Made by a program: the position numbers and the translations under genes. Shown here in pieces: positions 8,680-17,968 of a DNA stretch of 64,000 nucleotides. Source of the stretch: Streptomyces eurythermus (GTDB taxonomy: Bacteria; Actinomycetota; Actinomycetes; Streptomycetales; Streptomycetaceae); NCBI RefSeq assembly GCF_014649115.1, contig NZ_BMSK01000002.1, forward strand, positions 297,748-361,747, read 5' to 3'. Within the stretch, counting starts at the first letter, position 1, and each line of letters opens with the position of its first letter. The notes under the pieces are model-generated. The model saw only the letters and a program-made list of their open reading frames with translations. It was not told where the DNA came from and did not search any database.

Positions 8680-9057
8680 GGGTCAACGTCCGCCTCACCA
8701 CGTAGGACATGGCCTCGTCTCCCACTCGTACCATCTGGCGGTCCGCAGGCCAGGTCCTTGCCGTTCCGCCAGATGAAGGTGAGGGCAGCGGCCCGGATTC
8801 CCCTCGACCTGTCCACGCAACTGCTCAGGCGAAGCCGCGGGCAGCGTGGAGCACCCGGATTCGCTGTAGCAGCTCGCCCCAGGCTGCCAGCCCGGACCAG
8901 CTCGCTCGCGTATCCGCAGGTTGGACCGTCATGTACGTGGTGCCAAGCTGTGACGGCGGCGGAGCCGGGCGTCAGTACCGCGAAGAACAGGCCGTGGCCG
9001 CCGTGGCCGTCGTGTCCTGGTGCGCCACGGCGGGTGAGGTCCGTCCCGCCGGGGCGG
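8680..9057. other. Gene-free stretch
   Basis: Between the IS5 relic and the AraC gene no frame shows a recognisable family, a convincing ribosome binding site or a clear hairpin. It is probably spacer or decayed mobile DNA. Confidence 0.3.
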
Positions 9058-9975
9058 TCACTGTGCCGGGGGCCGTTGCGTCTCCGTGCGCGCGCGTCTG
9101 CGGAAGCCGAGGGGTGTCTCCGAGGTGCGGTGGCGGAAGAAGCGGGTGAAGACCGTCGTGCTGGAGAAGCCGAGCCGGTCCGCGATCGCGGACGCCGGGA
9201 GCTGTGTGTGCAGCAGCAGCCGTTTGGCCTCCAGGACCAGCCGGTCGTCGATGAACGCCTTGGCCCCGCGCCCGACCGCGGCGTTCGTGGCGCGGGTCAG
9301 CGACCGCACGCTGTAGCCGAGGCGGGCCGCGTACGCCTCGACCTGGTGGTGACGGGCGAAGTCCTGCTCGACGGCGTCACGGAAGCGGCGGAAGGTTTCG
9401 TCCCCGGCATGCTTGCGCTGCCCGCCCGGCAGGTTCGCCAGGCGCAGCACCAGGATGGACAGGGCATGTCGGACGACCGCGACGTGGACCTCCAGCGGCA
9501 GGTCACGCAGCCGGTGGTACTCGCCCTCCAACAGCTCCAGCGTCCGATCCAGGGGCTGCGCGGCCTGCGGCGCGGGGGACATCGGCAGTCTCCAGGCCCT
9601 GCGGTCCAGTTGTGCCCCGGTGACGGTGGCCGCGTCGAGGAAGCTCGCCTGGAACAGCACCACCGCCGTATCCGGTACGTCCGCACCGCCCCGGCACCCG
9701 TCCGGGAACCGTACGAACTGGCCGGGGCGGATCCACAGCCAGCTCCCGGGCGCCACCTGGCAGTCGGTGGTGTCCACCACGCAGCGCAGGAGCCCCGAGC
9801 GCACGGACATCACGAGATGGAATTCCAGGCGCACGGGCGCGTCGGCCGTCGCACCGAGCCGCCCGATCCTGGTCAGCAGCCCGGGCAGGTCGGTGACCTC
9901 CACGCCGGGCGGCCCGCCAGGTGTGGTGGGGAAGGGGAAGGCGACAGGGCCGGAATCCTGTCCGATTCTGCTCAT
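9058..9975 (-). CDS. AraC-family transcriptional regulator
   Basis: 305 residues. The C-terminal third has the two AraC helix-turn-helix units: AYAARLGYSVRSLTRATNAA and, further on, ASAIADRLGFSSTTVFTRFF ending in the typical TPLGFRRR. The N-terminal part is a cupin-like sensor domain (LEFHLVMSVRSGLLRCVVD, SWLWIRPGQFVRFP). It is divergent from the adjacent UbiX/UbiD decarboxylase genes, so control of that operon by an aromatic acid is a reasonable inference. The ATG at 9973-9975 is tentative: no strong ribosome binding site is visible and an upstream GTG in the same frame is possible. Confidence 0.85.
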   Translation of the reverse strand: MSRIGQDSGPVAFPFPTTPGGPPGVEVTDLPGLLTRIGRLGATADAPVRLEFHLVMSVRSGLLRCVVDTTDCQVAPGSWLWIRPGQFVRFPDGCRGGADVPDTAVVLFQASFLDAATVTGAQLDRRAWRLPMSPAPQAAQPLDRTLELLEGEYHRLRDLPLEVHVAVVRHALSILVLRLANLPGGQRKHAGDETFRRFRDAVEQDFARHHQVEAYAARLGYSVRSLTRATNAAVGRGAKAFIDDRLVLEAKRLLLHTQLPASAIADRLGFSSTTVFTRFFRHRTSETPLGFRRRARTETQRPPAQ

Positions 9976-10136
9976 CTCGTGCCCGAGTCTATCGCCGGGC
10001 AGCGTGCGGAGATCCCTAGCGTGAACTGTGGAACGGCCGGGGAACGGGCGTGGCACCGAGTGCCAGCGGCCCACCCTGACGACTGATTCTGCGCACCTGG
10101 CCACCGGGCCGTGCGCCGAGCGGAGGAGGACGGCGG

Positions 10137-10632
10137 ATGCGGCTGATCGTGGGGATGACCGAGGTGACCGGGGCCGTGTTGGGGGTACGGCTGCTGGAAC
10201 GGCTGGCCGACGTCACCCACCGCCCGGAGGATCAGGACTCGCCGCTGTCCTCCGGTTCCTTCCGTACCGACGGGATGGTGATCGGTGCCGTGCAGCATGA
10301 AGACCCTGGCGGGGGCCCGTGCCGGCCACGCCGCCGGACTCGTGGGCCGTGTGGCGGACGTCGTACTCAAGGAAGGCGGACCGCTCGCCCTGGTCCCGTG
10401 TGAGACCCCGCTCAACGAGATCCACCTGGAGAACATGCTCGCACCCGCACAGGTGGGCGCGCGCATCGTTCCCCCCATGCCCGCCTTCTGCAACCATCCG
10501 CGCACCGTCGACGACATCGTCGACCACCTGGTGGTACGTGTCCTCGGCCGGCTCGGTGTCGAGACCCCCGCCCGCGGCCGCTGGACCGGCACGCGCCCAG
10601 CCCGCGCCGAGCGACCCGCCGGCACCCCCTGA
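10137..10632 (+). pseudogene. Disrupted UbiX-like flavin prenyltransferase (VdcB-like)
   Basis: The first frame from ATG 10137 reads MRLIVGMTEVTGAVLGVRLL and THRPEDQDSPLSSGSFRTDGM, typical of UbiX/VdcB proteins. The reading then shifts by one base near 10275-10285 and continues in another frame as CSMKTLAGARAG, GLVGRVADVVLKEG, ETPLNEIHLENML and RIVPPMPAF. About 40 residues normally found after LLE are also absent. UbiX makes prenylated FMN, the cofactor of UbiD decarboxylases. With an internal deletion plus a frameshift this copy should be non-functional, so its partner would depend on a UbiX elsewhere. Confidence 0.75.
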
Positions 10633-10787
10633 CCGCCCCCACCCCGTTCACGGACCGGTCCGGCGCCGTTGCTTCCGACCGGCGGTGTCCTGAGCGGCGG
10701 CCCCGTGAGCGGCCCGACGCCCCGCCCCTGACCGGTCCCCAATCCCGACCCGCCCCACATCCAGACGAACAGGAGCCCGCCCGCGCC

Positions 10788-12347
10788 ATGACCACGCAGC
10801 CCGACCCCGGCCGCGCCCCCCGCACCGGCCGTGACCTCGACCGTGCCCCCGGCCACTCCCCGCACCCCGCTCCCGACCCCGCCCTCGACTTCCGGGCCTT
10901 CGTCGCACGGCTGCTGGCCGACGGCGACGCGGTGGAGATCGGCAGGAGCGTCGATCCGCACCTCGAAGTGGGTGCCGTGACCCGTCGGGCCTACGAGACC
11001 GGCGCGCCTGCCCCCTTGTTCACCTCCCTCACCGGCGCCGCTCCCGGCCACCGCGTCCTGGGCGCCCCGGCCGGACTGGGCGACCCCCGGTCGGGCGCCG
11101 CCCACGCGCGGCTCGCCGCGCACGTCGGGCTGCCCCGCGATGCCGGGCCGCGCCGGATCGTGGAACACCTCGTCGCCGCCATGCACGCGGACCCCGTCGC
11201 GCCGGTCGAGGTCGCCACCGGCCCGTGCAAGCAGAACGTCCGCATCGGTGACGACGTCGACCTGGAACTCTTCCCCGTACCCCTGCTCCACCAGGAGGAC
11301 GGCGGGCGGTACTTCGGCACCTACGGTTTCCACGTGGTGCGCACCCCGGACGGCTCGTGGACGAGCTGGTCGGTGGCCCGCACCATGCTGCGCGACCGCA
11401 GGACCCTGGTCGGTCCCGCCATGGCGCAGCAACACGTCGGCATGATCCGCGAGGCGTGGCGCGGGACGGGCCGGCACACGCCGTGGGCGATGGTCCTGGG
11501 CGCCCCGCCCGCGGCGCTCGCCGCCGCGGGGATGCCGCTCCCGGCGTACGTCGACGAGGACGGCTACGTCGGCGCGCTCACCGGCAGCCCGGTCGAGGTG
11601 GTCCGTACCGAGACGAACGGACTGTACGTACCCGCCAACGCCGAAATCGTCCTGGAGGGTTACCTCAGCAGCGACGAGACCGCCCCCGAGGGGCCGATGG
11701 GGGAGTACCACGGGTACGCGTTCCCCGACGGCAAGGAGCAGCCCGTCTTCCACGTCGAGGCGGTCACCTACCGCGACGACCCGATCCTGCCGGTCTGCGC
11801 GGCCGGGGTGCCGCCGGAGGAGAACCACACGATCTGGGGCACCATGATCGCGGCCGCCGCCCTGGACGTGCTGCGCAGCGCCGGGCTGCCGGCCGCCCTG
11901 GCGTGGTGCCCCTACGAGGCCGCCACCTGCTGGCTCGCCGTCTCCGTCGACCGCGCCCGGCGGACCGAACTCGGTCTGGACCGCGCCGGGTTGATTCGTT
12001 CGATCGCCGACGTGCTGTTCGCCTCGCACGCCGGATGGCTGGTGCCCAAGGTGATCGTCGTCGACGACGACATCGACGTCACCGACATCGGCCAGGTCGT
12101 CTGGGCGCTCGCCACCCGCAGTCACCCGGACACCGGTCACCACACCTTCCCGCAGGCCCCCGGCATCCCGATGGTCCCCTACCTCACCCCGGAGGAGGTC
12201 CGCGCCGCCCGGGGCGGCAAGTCGGTCACGGACTGCCTGCTGCCGGACGACTTCCGCGGCACCACCGCCTCCTTCCGCACGTCCTACCCCCGCGAACTGC
12301 AAGAGCACGTGCTGGAGAACTGGAAGGACTACGGCTACGACGCCTGA
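10788..12347 (+). CDS. UbiD-family hydroxyarylate decarboxylase (VdcC-like)
   Basis: 519 residues, usual length plus a proline-rich N-terminal tail of about 30. UbiD enzymes use prenylated FMN to decarboxylate aromatic or alpha,beta-unsaturated acids non-oxidatively; in Streptomyces the VdcBCD set acts on vanillate and 4-hydroxybenzoate. Recognisable regions: TGPCKQNVRIGDDVDLELFP, QEDGGRYFGTYGF, an R-E pair in PVEVVRTETNGLYVP followed by NAEIVLEGY (the E-R-E type catalytic site), and PEGPMGEYHGY with the metal/prFMN-binding glutamate. An AGGAG lies 12 bases before the ATG. The preceding UbiX is broken, and the position where a VdcD-like small protein would be expected holds an IS701 relic. 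The true substrate is not determined. Confidence 0.85.
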   Translation: MTTQPDPGRAPRTGRDLDRAPGHSPHPAPDPALDFRAFVARLLADGDAVEIGRSVDPHLEVGAVTRRAYETGAPAPLFTSLTGAAPGHRVLGAPAGLGDPRSGAAHARLAAHVGLPRDAGPRRIVEHLVAAMHADPVAPVEVATGPCKQNVRIGDDVDLELFPVPLLHQEDGGRYFGTYGFHVVRTPDGSWTSWSVARTMLRDRRTLVGPAMAQQHVGMIREAWRGTGRHTPWAMVLGAPPAALAAAGMPLPAYVDEDGYVGALTGSPVEVVRTETNGLYVPANAEIVLEGYLSSDETAPEGPMGEYHGYAFPDGKEQPVFHVEAVTYRDDPILPVCAAGVPPEENHTIWGTMIAAAALDVLRSAGLPAALAWCPYEAATCWLAVSVDRARRTELGLDRAGLIRSIADVLFASHAGWLVPKVIVVDDDIDVTDIGQVVWALATRSHPDTGHHTFPQAPGIPMVPYLTPEEVRAARGGKSVTDCLLPDDFRGTTASFRTSYPRELQEHVLENWKDYGYDA

Positions 12348-12394
12348 CGGTACGGAGACCTGACCGCCGCGGTGGCCACGGGGTGCGCGGTGAG

Positions 12395-12600
12395 GAACAC
12401 CGGCCCGGCTGGATCAACCGGGAACGGTGCCGCCGGGCCGGCATCGACGACGAGGCCGTCTTCGAGACGGAGACGACCATGGCCAAGGCCATGCTCCGAC
12501 GCGTCATCACGGACCCGGGTCCCGTTCCGGTGGACGACCGCGGACGCCACTCACATGCTCTGGGCTACGACCCGCGCACCAAGGTCGGCCCGATGCGGTG
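12395..12600 (+). pseudogene. IS701-family transposase fragment
   Basis: The plus strand reads PGWINRERCRRAGIDDEAVF and ETTMAKAMLRRVITD. After a frame change it continues as VPFRWTTADA and LWATTR. This matches the central part of IS701-like transposases (…DRERCR.AGI…MAKAM…PF.WVTAD…). The fragment starts about 50 bases after the UbiD stop and has no ends, so it is a decayed insertion. Confidence 0.55.
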
Positions 12601-12733
12601 CATTGCCGCAGCACTGCTGCGCTTCCCCGCCCCGATCATCCCGGCGCGCTCCAAGCCGGCGTGGCCGGTCCCGCGTCGGAGGCACCGGCACGTCGCGCGT
12701 CGGACTCGAGCGGCCGACGAGCCTGGTCCCGTC

Positions 12734-13510
12734 TCAGAACGGGTCGGCCAGGTCTTCGTCGAGGGCGCGCACCGCCGCCTCCAGTGTGGCGACCAGCGAC
12801 TGCAAACGCTTCGGGTCGTAGCGCACGCTGGGCATCGACACCGACAGCCCGGCCAGCGCGGTACCGTCTCGACCACGCACCGGGACACCGACGGCGATCA
12901 GACCCCGTTCGGAGCGCTCCTTGTTGACGGCGAACCCGTTGCGGTGCAGCCGCCGCAGCTCGGTCCGCAGCCGGGCGAGATCCGGCCGCTCGGCCGGACG
13001 GTCGCGGTAGCGCTCCGGCGCGTACACCTCGTCCAGCTCCTCGTCGGTGAGGTCCGCGAGCAGCAGCAGTCCCGCCGTCGTGCGGTGGGCCGGGAACACC
13101 ATGCCTTCACGGGAGCCGACCCTGAGCGCCTGCCGGCACTCGACGCTGGCGATGAACCGGGCGGTGTCCCCGGTGCGTACGATCAAGTTCGTCGTCTCGT
13201 CCAGGAGGTCCATGACCCGGTGCAGGTGCGGCAGGGCCGCCACGCGCAGCCGCGACACCAGTGACTGGGAGTGCGTGGCCAGCTCCAGCACCGGCCCGGC
13301 GCGGTAGACGCGGTCCTCGCCCTGCACGGCGAAGTCCCGGTACACGAGCATCGCCAGCACCCGGTGGGCGGTCGACCTGGCGACGCCGAGGCGCTCGGCG
13401 ATCTGTGACACGGTCGCGCCGCCTTCCATCTGCAGCATGGTCGCCGCCCGCAGCGCGTGGTCCACGCTGGCGATCGGGTAGGGCGGCGGCGTCTTGAGCG
13501 GCTTGTCCAT
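12734..13510 (-). CDS. IclR-family transcriptional regulator
   Basis: 258 residues. The N-terminal winged helix is clear (GGATVSQIAERLGVARSTAHRVLAML around residues 28-53), followed by the IclR effector domain with RHNG-like LRRLHRNGFAVNKERSERGL and AVGVPVRGRDGTALAGLSVS. The ATG at 13508-13510 has GGAGG 6 bases upstream. It is divergent from the gentisate operon with only about 50 bases between the start codons, the standard arrangement for an IclR regulator of aromatic catabolism that responds to a pathway substrate or intermediate. Confidence 0.92.
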   Translation of the reverse strand: MDKPLKTPPPYPIASVDHALRAATMLQMEGGATVSQIAERLGVARSTAHRVLAMLVYRDFAVQGEDRVYRAGPVLELATHSQSLVSRLRVAALPHLHRVMDLLDETTNLIVRTGDTARFIASVECRQALRVGSREGMVFPAHRTTAGLLLLADLTDEELDEVYAPERYRDRPAERPDLARLRTELRRLHRNGFAVNKERSERGLIAVGVPVRGRDGTALAGLSVSMPSVRYDPKRLQSLVATLEAAVRALDEDLADPF

Positions 13511-13563
13511 GGCGGCCTCCAGATTCTGCTGTCCGGAATCTACATGTTCTTTGTGCAGACGCG

Positions 13564-14739
13564 ATGCACGCTGTCGCCGTGACTGAGTCCTCCATCGCCC
13601 ACGACACCGCCCCGCTTTCCCCCGTCCGGCTCCAAGCCGTCTCCGCGGAGGGTCAGCCGGAGGCCACCCCGGCCCTCGAACAGCTCTACCGGGGATTCGA
13701 ACAGGAACTCCTCGTCCCGCTGTGGACCGAGATCGGCGACCTGATGCCGGCCCACCCGCGCTCGCGCGCCGTGCCGCACCTGTGGCGCTGGGAGCGGCTG
13801 CGCGCGCTGGCGGCCGAGGCGGGCGACCTGGTCCCCGTCGGCCGCGGCGGCGAACGCCGGGCCATCGCCCTGGCCAACCCCTTCCTCGGCGGCCGGCCCT
13901 TCGCCACCCCGACCCTGTGGGCGGCCATCCAGTACCTGATGCCTGGCGAGGACGCACCCGAGCACCGGCACACCCAGCACGCCTTCCGCTTCGTCGTCGA
14001 GGGCTCGGGCGTGTGGACGGTCGTCGGCGGCGACCCGGTGCCGATGAACCGCGGCGACTTCCTCCCGCAGGCCGGCTGGAACTGGCACGCCCACCACAAC
14101 GCCACCTCGGAGCCGATGGCGTGGATCGACGGTCTGGACATCCCCTTCCAGTACGTCACCGAGGCCCAGTTCTTCGAGTTCGGCCGCGACGAGATCGGCG
14201 ACGCCGAGCGGATCACCCCCGAACGCTCGCGCTCCGAGCGCCTGTGGGCCCACCCCGGCCTGCGCCCGCTGTCGGCCGCGCCCGCGACACCGGGCAGCCC
14301 GCTGCTGGCCTACAAGTGGGAGTACACCAACGCCGCCCTCACCGATCAGCTGCTGCTGGAGAAGGAGGGGTACGGCGGCACCGTCGAGCCCGGCCACGCC
14401 GCGGTCCGCTACTCCAACCCGCACGACGGCTCCGACGTCCTGCCGACCGTCCGTGCCGAGTTCCACCGCGTCGCCCGGGGTGCCGAGACCGCGCCCGTGC
14501 GCGAGACCGGCTCCTCCGTCTACCAGGTCTTCGACGGCTCCGGCGTGGTGAGCGTCGGCGACAGATCCTGGACGGTCAGCCGTGGCGACCTGTTCGTCGT
14601 CCCGTCCTGGGAGCCGTTCTCCGCCCGCTCCGAGGCCGGCGCCACCGACTCGGACGAGGGCGCCCTGGACCTGTTCCGCTTCAGTGACGCGCCCGTCTTC
14701 GAGGCGCTCCACCTCGACCGCACCCAGAAGGACGCCTGA
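13564..14739 (+). CDS. Gentisate 1,2-dioxygenase
   Basis: 391 residues, a bicupin ring-cleavage enzyme that opens gentisate (2,5-dihydroxybenzoate) between C1 and C2 to maleylpyruvate using Fe(II) and O2. The N-terminal cupin holds the metal-site motif EHRHTQHAFRFVVEG (histidines near 134, 136, 139) and the paired WNWHAHHN near 173. A second cupin follows (SSVYQVFDGSG, SRGDLFVVPSWEPF). Length and motifs match bacterial gentisate dioxygenases. It is first in a tight plus-strand operon. No strong ribosome binding site precedes the ATG at 13564; an in-frame GTG at 13579 is an alternative start. Confidence 0.9.
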   Translation: MHAVAVTESSIAHDTAPLSPVRLQAVSAEGQPEATPALEQLYRGFEQELLVPLWTEIGDLMPAHPRSRAVPHLWRWERLRALAAEAGDLVPVGRGGERRAIALANPFLGGRPFATPTLWAAIQYLMPGEDAPEHRHTQHAFRFVVEGSGVWTVVGGDPVPMNRGDFLPQAGWNWHAHHNATSEPMAWIDGLDIPFQYVTEAQFFEFGRDEIGDAERITPERSRSERLWAHPGLRPLSAAPATPGSPLLAYKWEYTNAALTDQLLLEKEGYGGTVEPGHAAVRYSNPHDGSDVLPTVRAEFHRVARGAETAPVRETGSSVYQVFDGSGVVSVGDRSWTVSRGDLFVVPSWEPFSARSEAGATDSDEGALDLFRFSDAPVFEALHLDRTQKDA

Positions 14740-14740
14740 C

Positions 14741-15568
14741 ATGAAGCTCGCCACCCTCCGCACCGCCGACGGCACTCGCGCGGTCCGCCTCGACGGCGAC
14801 GTCCTCGTCGACCTCGGCCACGCCGGCCTGGGCGAGCTGTTCGCCGAGGACGGCTGGCAGGACCGGGCCGCCGCGGCGACCGGCACCACCTACCCCGTCG
14901 ACGGCGCCGACTTCGCGCCGGTCGTCCCGAGCCCCTCCAAGGTCATCTGCGTCGGCCACAACTACACCAACCACATCAAGGAGATGGGCCGGGACCTGCC
15001 GGTCTACCCCACGCTCTTCCCGAAGTTCGCCGAGACCCTGATCGGCGCGCACGACGACATCGTCAAGCCGGCCGAGACCGAAGCGCTCGACTGGGAGGTC
15101 GAACTGGCCGTCGTCATCGGCAAGGAGGTGCGCCGCGCCGACGAAGAGCAGGCCGCCGAGGCCATCGCCGGCTTCACCGTCATGAACGACATCTCCGCTC
15201 GCGACTGGCAGTTCCGCACCATCGAGTGGACCCAGGGCAAGATCTGGGAGGCCACCACCCCCGTCGGTCCCTACCTCGTCACTCCCGACGAGGTGGGCGG
15301 CGTCCGCCCCGCGCTCGAAGTGAAGACGACCGTCGACGGCGAGGTCATGCAGCGCGACGACACCGGCACGCTGCTGTTCGACCCGGTGTTCCTTGTCCAG
15401 TACATCTCCACCGTCATCACCCTGCGTCCCGGTGACATCATCGCCACCGGCACCCCGGCCGGCGTGGGCAATGCCCGCGACCCCAAGATCTTCCTGCTCC
15501 CCGGCCAGACCGTGGTCACCGAGATCACCGGCCTGGGCGCCTGCGTCAACAAGGTGGTCCAGGCATGA
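14741..15568 (+). CDS. Fumarylpyruvate hydrolase (FAH family)
   Basis: 275 residues with the fumarylacetoacetate-hydrolase fold: VICVGHNYTNHIKEMG, the acidic metal-binding WEVELAVVIGKE, NDISARDWQ and GDIIATGTPAGVG. In the gentisate route this enzyme splits fumarylpyruvate to fumarate and pyruvate. The start codon at 14741 follows the dioxygenase stop by one base, and its end overlaps the next gene, so translational coupling is likely. FAH-family members also hydrolyse other acylpyruvates; the assignment to fumarylpyruvate comes from the operon. Confidence 0.9.
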   Translation: MKLATLRTADGTRAVRLDGDVLVDLGHAGLGELFAEDGWQDRAAAATGTTYPVDGADFAPVVPSPSKVICVGHNYTNHIKEMGRDLPVYPTLFPKFAETLIGAHDDIVKPAETEALDWEVELAVVIGKEVRRADEEQAAEAIAGFTVMNDISARDWQFRTIEWTQGKIWEATTPVGPYLVTPDEVGGVRPALEVKTTVDGEVMQRDDTGTLLFDPVFLVQYISTVITLRPGDIIATGTPAGVGNARDPKIFLLPGQTVVTEITGLGACVNKVVQA

Positions 15569-16200
15569 GCACCGCCACGCGGACCTTCACCGACGCGCGC
15601 GCCTGGGTCCGCATCGGCACCGAGCTGCTGCTCGACGCCGTCACGGGCCTCGACGAGGCCGCCTTCAAGGCCCCGAGCGCGCTCCCGGACTGGACGCGCA
15701 AACACCTCGTGGCGCACGTCGCCGCCAACGCCGATGCCCTGTGCAATCTGGTGCACTGGGCGGCCACCGGTGAACCCACGCCGATGTACGCCTCCGCCGA
15801 GGAGCGCGCCGCCGGCATAGCGAAGGGCCCCGCCCTCTCCGCCGACGAGCTCCGCTCCTGGCTGACGGACTCCGCGCATCAGCTCACGGCCGGCCTGGAC
15901 AGGCTGACCGACGAACAGTGGCGGCACGAGGTCGTCACCGCCCAGGGCCGCACCGTCCCCGCCACCGAACTGCCGTGGATGCGCGCCCGCGAGGTGTGCG
16001 TCCACGCCGCTGACCTCGGCACCGGCGTCGTCACCTTCGCCGACCTGCCGAAGGGCTTCCTGACCGCCCTGGTCGCCGAGATCAGCGCGAAACGGGAGTT
16101 GACCGGGCTCCCCGACGGCCCGCTGCCCGATGTCGCCGCCTGGCTGGCCGGTCGCTCCCACTCGCTCGCCGACGCTCCCGAGCTCGGCCCGTGGCTGTAG
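15565..16200 (+). CDS. Mycothiol-dependent maleylpyruvate isomerase
   Basis: 211 residues of the DinB/MDMPI four-helix family. The zinc-type ligands are visible in KHLVAHVAANADAL (histidine near 52) and MRAREVCVHAADLG (glutamate and histidine near 145-149). The enzyme isomerises maleylpyruvate to fumarylpyruvate, with mycothiol as cofactor in actinomycetes in place of glutathione. Its ATG overlaps the stop of the FAH gene as ATGA. Its place between hydrolase and hydroxylase completes the gentisate pathway. Confidence 0.9.
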   Translation: MSTATRTFTDARAWVRIGTELLLDAVTGLDEAAFKAPSALPDWTRKHLVAHVAANADALCNLVHWAATGEPTPMYASAEERAAGIAKGPALSADELRSWLTDSAHQLTAGLDRLTDEQWRHEVVTAQGRTVPATELPWMRAREVCVHAADLGTGVVTFADLPKGFLTALVAEISAKRELTGLPDGPLPDVAAWLAGRSHSLADAPELGPWL

Positions 16201-16213
16201 AGAAGTGAGTCCC

Positions 16214-17482
16214 ATGTCCAACCCTGATGTGATCGTCGTCGGCGGCGGCCTCGGCGGCCTCGGCGCCGCCTTCTCGCTCACCCGCCAAGGCCTCGCCGTC
16301 CGCCTGCTGGAGAGCGCCCCCGCCTTCGGGGAGGTCGGCGCCGGCATCCAGCTCGCCCCCAACTGCACCCGCATCCTCGACGACTACGGCCTGCTGGACG
16401 AAGCCAAGACCCTCGGGGTGCTCCCGGACGCGATGGTCATGCGCGACGCCGTCGACGGCGACGAGCTGACCCGGCTCGACCTGCGCGACCTGGAGAAGCG
16501 CTACGGCTACCCGTACCTGGTCATCCACCGCAGCGACCTGCACGGCCTGCTGTTGCGCGCCTGCGAGCGCGCCGGCGTCGAACTGATCAACGACGCGCAC
16601 GTCACCTCGTACGAGAACACCGACGGTGGTGCCCGCGTGACCGTCGCCTCCGGCGAGACGCACGAGGCCGGCATGGTGATCGCCGCCGACGGCCTGCACT
16701 CCCCGGCGCGCAGGTTGTTCGTCGGCGACGAGCCGGTCTCCTCCGCCTACGTCGCCTACCGCGGCACCGTCCCCGCCGAGCAGCCGCGGGTGCAGTCCGT
16801 CGACCTCAGCGAGGTCGCGGTGTATGTCGGCCCCGGCTGCCACTTCGTCCACTACGGCCTGCGCGGCGGCGAACTGCTCAACCAGGTCGCGGTCTTCGAG
16901 TCGCCCAAGGCCCTGGCAGGCCGGGACGAGTGGGGCACGCCCGACGAGCTCGACGCCGCCTTCGCCGGGACCTGCGACTTCGTCCAGGACGGGCTGCCGT
17001 TCATGTGGCGGGACAAGTGGTGGCGCATGTTCGACCGCGACCCGATCATGACCTGGGTCCATGGACGGATCGCGCTCCTCGGCGACTCCGCGCATCCACC
17101 GCTGCAGTACATCGCCCAGGGCGCGATCATGGCCATCGAGGACGGCTGGGTACTGGGCGAGCACGTCGCCCGCCACCGGGCCGGGGACGGCACGGTCGAC
17201 TGGAGCAGTGCCCTCGCCGCCTACGAGGCCGTCCGCCCCGAGCACTGCCGGCGCGTGCTGACCACGTCCCGCAAGTGGGGCGAGCTGTGGCACCTCGACG
17301 GCCTCGCCCGCGAGCAGCGCAACGCCCTGCTGCGCGCCCGTGACACCTACGACTACTCCTTCACCGACTGGCTGTACGGCCCGACCGCCCTCACCCCCGA
17401 CGAGGAGCCGCCGATGTTCACGCCCGTCCCGCTGTCCGCGGCGGCCGTCGGTGAGACGGTGGGGACGGGTGGCGCGGCATGA
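16214..17482 (+). CDS. 3-hydroxybenzoate 6-hydroxylase-like FAD monooxygenase
   Basis: 422 residues of the class A flavoprotein hydroxylases. The dinucleotide-binding motif VIVVGGGLGGLGAAFSL is at the N-terminus, ASGETHEAGMVIAADGLHS mid-chain gives the DG motif, and LLGDSAHPPLQYIAQGA near 290 binds the flavin ribityl chain. In this operon the logical reaction is NAD(P)H-dependent para-hydroxylation of 3-hydroxybenzoate to gentisate. Salicylate 5-position chemistry or another meta-hydroxybenzoate cannot be excluded. The ATG at 16214 was chosen because it starts directly before the FAD motif, 13 bases after the isomerase stop. Confidence 0.85.
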   Translation: MSNPDVIVVGGGLGGLGAAFSLTRQGLAVRLLESAPAFGEVGAGIQLAPNCTRILDDYGLLDEAKTLGVLPDAMVMRDAVDGDELTRLDLRDLEKRYGYPYLVIHRSDLHGLLLRACERAGVELINDAHVTSYENTDGGARVTVASGETHEAGMVIAADGLHSPARRLFVGDEPVSSAYVAYRGTVPAEQPRVQSVDLSEVAVYVGPGCHFVHYGLRGGELLNQVAVFESPKALAGRDEWGTPDELDAAFAGTCDFVQDGLPFMWRDKWWRMFDRDPIMTWVHGRIALLGDSAHPPLQYIAQGAIMAIEDGWVLGEHVARHRAGDGTVDWSSALAAYEAVRPEHCRRVLTTSRKWGELWHLDGLAREQRNALLRARDTYDYSFTDWLYGPTALTPDEEPPMFTPVPLSAAAVGETVGTGGAA

Positions 17483-17504
17483 GCGACGCCTGACTCCGGC
17501 CTTC

Positions 17505-17543
17505 GGCCCGCATCCCGTGCGACTGTCCGGCGGGGTGCGGGCC
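17505..17543 (+). terminator. Hairpin after gentisate operon
   Basis: GGCCCGCATCCC (17505-17516) pairs with GGGGTGCGGGCC (17532-17543) with two mismatches, starting 23 bases after the hydroxylase stop. It is a reasonable intrinsic terminator-like stem without a T run, as is usual in Streptomyces. Confidence 0.45.
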
Positions 17544-17968
17544 TGCGCATGTCCCGACGAGCGCGCCGGGACCAGCGATGTGCTGAGGCGATCGCGACGG
17601 GCGCCGGTGGGGGTCACCGCACGGCCGGCCGGGGGTGCCGTACCTCCTCGATCGGGGGCCGGCCGTGCGGTGCCTGCTCTGGCGCCGGGGCCGTGTACCC
17701 GAGGAACTTCGAGGTCGACGGCGCGCTCCGCACCTACGTCGCCTCCGACGCCCGCCACACCTGGCCCTCGGAGCGGCGGCAGGAGGCTGCCGCCAACGCC
17801 GTGCAGCCACCGGAATTCCAGGCGGGCACGGCGAAGGTCCAGGTCCGTAACCCGGACCTGGACCTGACCGCGGGCTCCCCGGCCCGCTGTTGTCCTGCAC
17901 CCGCTCAGGACCTTGCGGTTGTGGCGTTCAGCGGTTCAACGGCGCCGCCGGCGAGGATCGCCCCGGTG
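17544..17968. other. Gene-free stretch between convergent operons
   Basis: The open frames here show no family resemblance. A plus-strand frame reading RNFEVDGALRTYVASDARHT looks slightly protein-like but has no start, partners or motif, so it is left unassigned. Confidence 0.3.

Noticed and set aside
9972..12308. 778-codon minus-strand frame opposite the UbiD gene
   Set aside because: Composition is Gly/Asp/Arg/Val shadow sequence with no family motif, exactly antisense to the recognised UbiD decarboxylase.
17544..17900. Possible gene with RNFEVDGALRTYVASDARHT
   Set aside because: No start, no ribosome binding site, no family, and it lies between two convergent operons.
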